A DNA stretch of 16,380 bases, from NCBI GenBank assembly GCA_001816835.1, contig MHDB01000003.1:6869-23248 (forward strand). The letters are read 5' to 3'. The notes under the pieces were generated by a model. It had not been told where the DNA came from. It searched no databases and was given only the letters and a program-made list of their open reading frames with translations. This document shows positions 15,810 to 16,380 of the stretch, in pieces. The stretch is from Candidatus Woykebacteria bacterium RIFCSPLOWO2_01_FULL_43_14. GTDB lineage: Bacteria; Patescibacteriota; Microgenomatia; Woykebacterales; 2-01-FULL-43-14. Positions within the stretch are counted from its first letter, which is position 1; each line of letters starts with the position of its first letter. The position numbers and the translations under genes are program-made.

Positions 15810-16380
15810 TTATTTTAGGGCCTTGAGAACCGCATCCTTATCATTCCACTCAAGCTCTTTGCCCTGGATAGACATACTTTTCTCATGGCCTTTACCTAGA
15901 ATTAAAACTAGATCTTTAGCTTTAGCCTTAGATATCGCAAACTTTATAGCCTGCGCTCTATCCTCAATCATCCAGAAAGTTTTATTTAGCGTACCCCCGC
16001 CCATTACGACCCCTTTAGCAATATCAGTTAGTATCTTGTTTGGGTCTTCCCATCTAGGGTCTTCGTTAGTTAGTATGACATAATCGGCAAGTTTGGCGGC
16101 AATCTTTCCCATCAGAGGTCTTTTTCCGGTGTCTCTTTCAGAGGCGGCCCCGAAAACGACGTATACCTTTCCCTTGGAGATTTTTCTCATTGTCTGGAGA
16201 GCTTTTTCAACTGCGTTGGGGGTGTGGGCAAAATCAATAATCACTTCAAAACCACCTCTATTGCTAACCCTTTCCATTCGCCCAGGCACACTTCGAAAAG
16301 TCTTCAAACCTTGGACAATCAAGTCGTCCGAAACATTTAAAACTTTACACACAGATATAGCCGCCAAAATATTGGAGATA
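15810..16380 (-). CDS. murE: UDP-MurNAc-dipeptide:diamino acid ligase MurE, C-terminal part (5' end outside window)
   Basis: The reading frame is open through the right edge. The residues just inside the edge (NILAAISV) match the end of the central domain, so the first TTG at 16367 is an internal Leu, not a start. About 189 residues are visible, covering the tail of the ATP domain and the whole C-terminal domain. Visible motifs are GRMERV, FAHTPNAVEKAL, GAASERDTGKRPLMG, TNEDPRWEDP and LGKGHEK. MurE adds the third peptide residue. The diamino-acid pocket motif, DNPR in classical meso-DAP enzymes, reads EDPR (16053-16064), while the GKGHE glutamate is kept (15882-15896). That makes meso-DAP plausible but not certain. 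The stop is TAA, four bases before the murC ATG. Confidence 0.9.
   Translation of the reverse strand, partial: ISNILAAISVCKVLNVSDDLIVQGLKTFRSVPGRMERVSNRGGFEVIIDFAHTPNAVEKALQTMRKISKGKVYVVFGAASERDTGKRPLMGKIAAKLADYVILTNEDPRWEDPNKILTDIAKGVVMGGGTLNKTFWMIEDRAQAIKFAISKAKAKDLVLILGKGHEKSMSIQGKELEWNDKDAVLKALK

Noticed and set aside
16365..16367. TTG as the start of a short 185-residue protein at the right edge
   Set aside because: The frame stays open to the edge, and the residues before it (ISNI) continue the MurE fold, so it is the inside of a truncated murE.
8867..16380. Genetic code 25 or 4 (UGA recoded)
   Set aside because: TGA ends murC, murA and mraY exactly where the families end and the next genes begin, so UGA is a stop here.

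Overview
The window carries eight genes, all on the minus strand and tightly packed, so transcription runs from the right edge to the left. In transcription order they are murE (its 5' part lies beyond the right edge), murC, murB, murA, murF, mraY and ftsW. A single 8.7-kb gene for a giant repetitive surface protein follows. Coding fills almost everything. The largest gap is 121 bases, between ftsW and the giant gene. I see no tRNA, rRNA, CRISPR array, insertion sequence or phage gene.

Region 8867-16380 is a rearranged peptidoglycan-precursor and division cluster (dcw type). murA makes enolpyruvyl-UDP-GlcNAc and murB reduces it to UDP-MurNAc. MurC adds L-Ala, MurE the third-position diamino acid, and MurF D-Ala-D-Ala. 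MraY moves the finished pentapeptide onto undecaprenyl phosphate to form lipid I, and FtsW polymerises lipid II at the septum. murD and murG, needed for the D-Glu and lipid II steps, are not in the window. Genes overlap by 8, 8 and 4 bases or are 3, 4 and 35 bases apart, which suggests one transcript with translational coupling. Several enzymes carry non-canonical sites: MurA has Asp where the usual catalytic Cys sits, MurC has a GKG P-loop, MurF lacks its N-terminal substrate domain and has an altered DxYNANP motif, and MurE reads EDPR instead of DNPR.

Region 10-8745 encodes a 2911-residue, cysteine-free, Thr/Ser-rich protein. It has a signal peptide, three large N-terminal modules, two invasin-like (Big_1-type) Ig repeats, about 15 further beta-sandwich-like repeats of about 110 residues, and a C-terminal membrane anchor. 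It has a possible promoter of its own (TTGACA / TAAGAT), a strong GGAGGT ribosome site and a TTG start. It is most likely a long surface fibre or adhesin.

The organism is probably an uncultured bacterium of the Candidate Phyla Radiation (Patescibacteria, for example Microgenomates or Katanobacteria-like). This is inferred from the reordered Mur cluster, the stripped-down MurF, the odd active sites and the giant anchored surface protein. It is not proven. TGA ends murC, murA and mraY, so the code-25 lineages (Gracilibacteria, Absconditabacteria) are unlikely.
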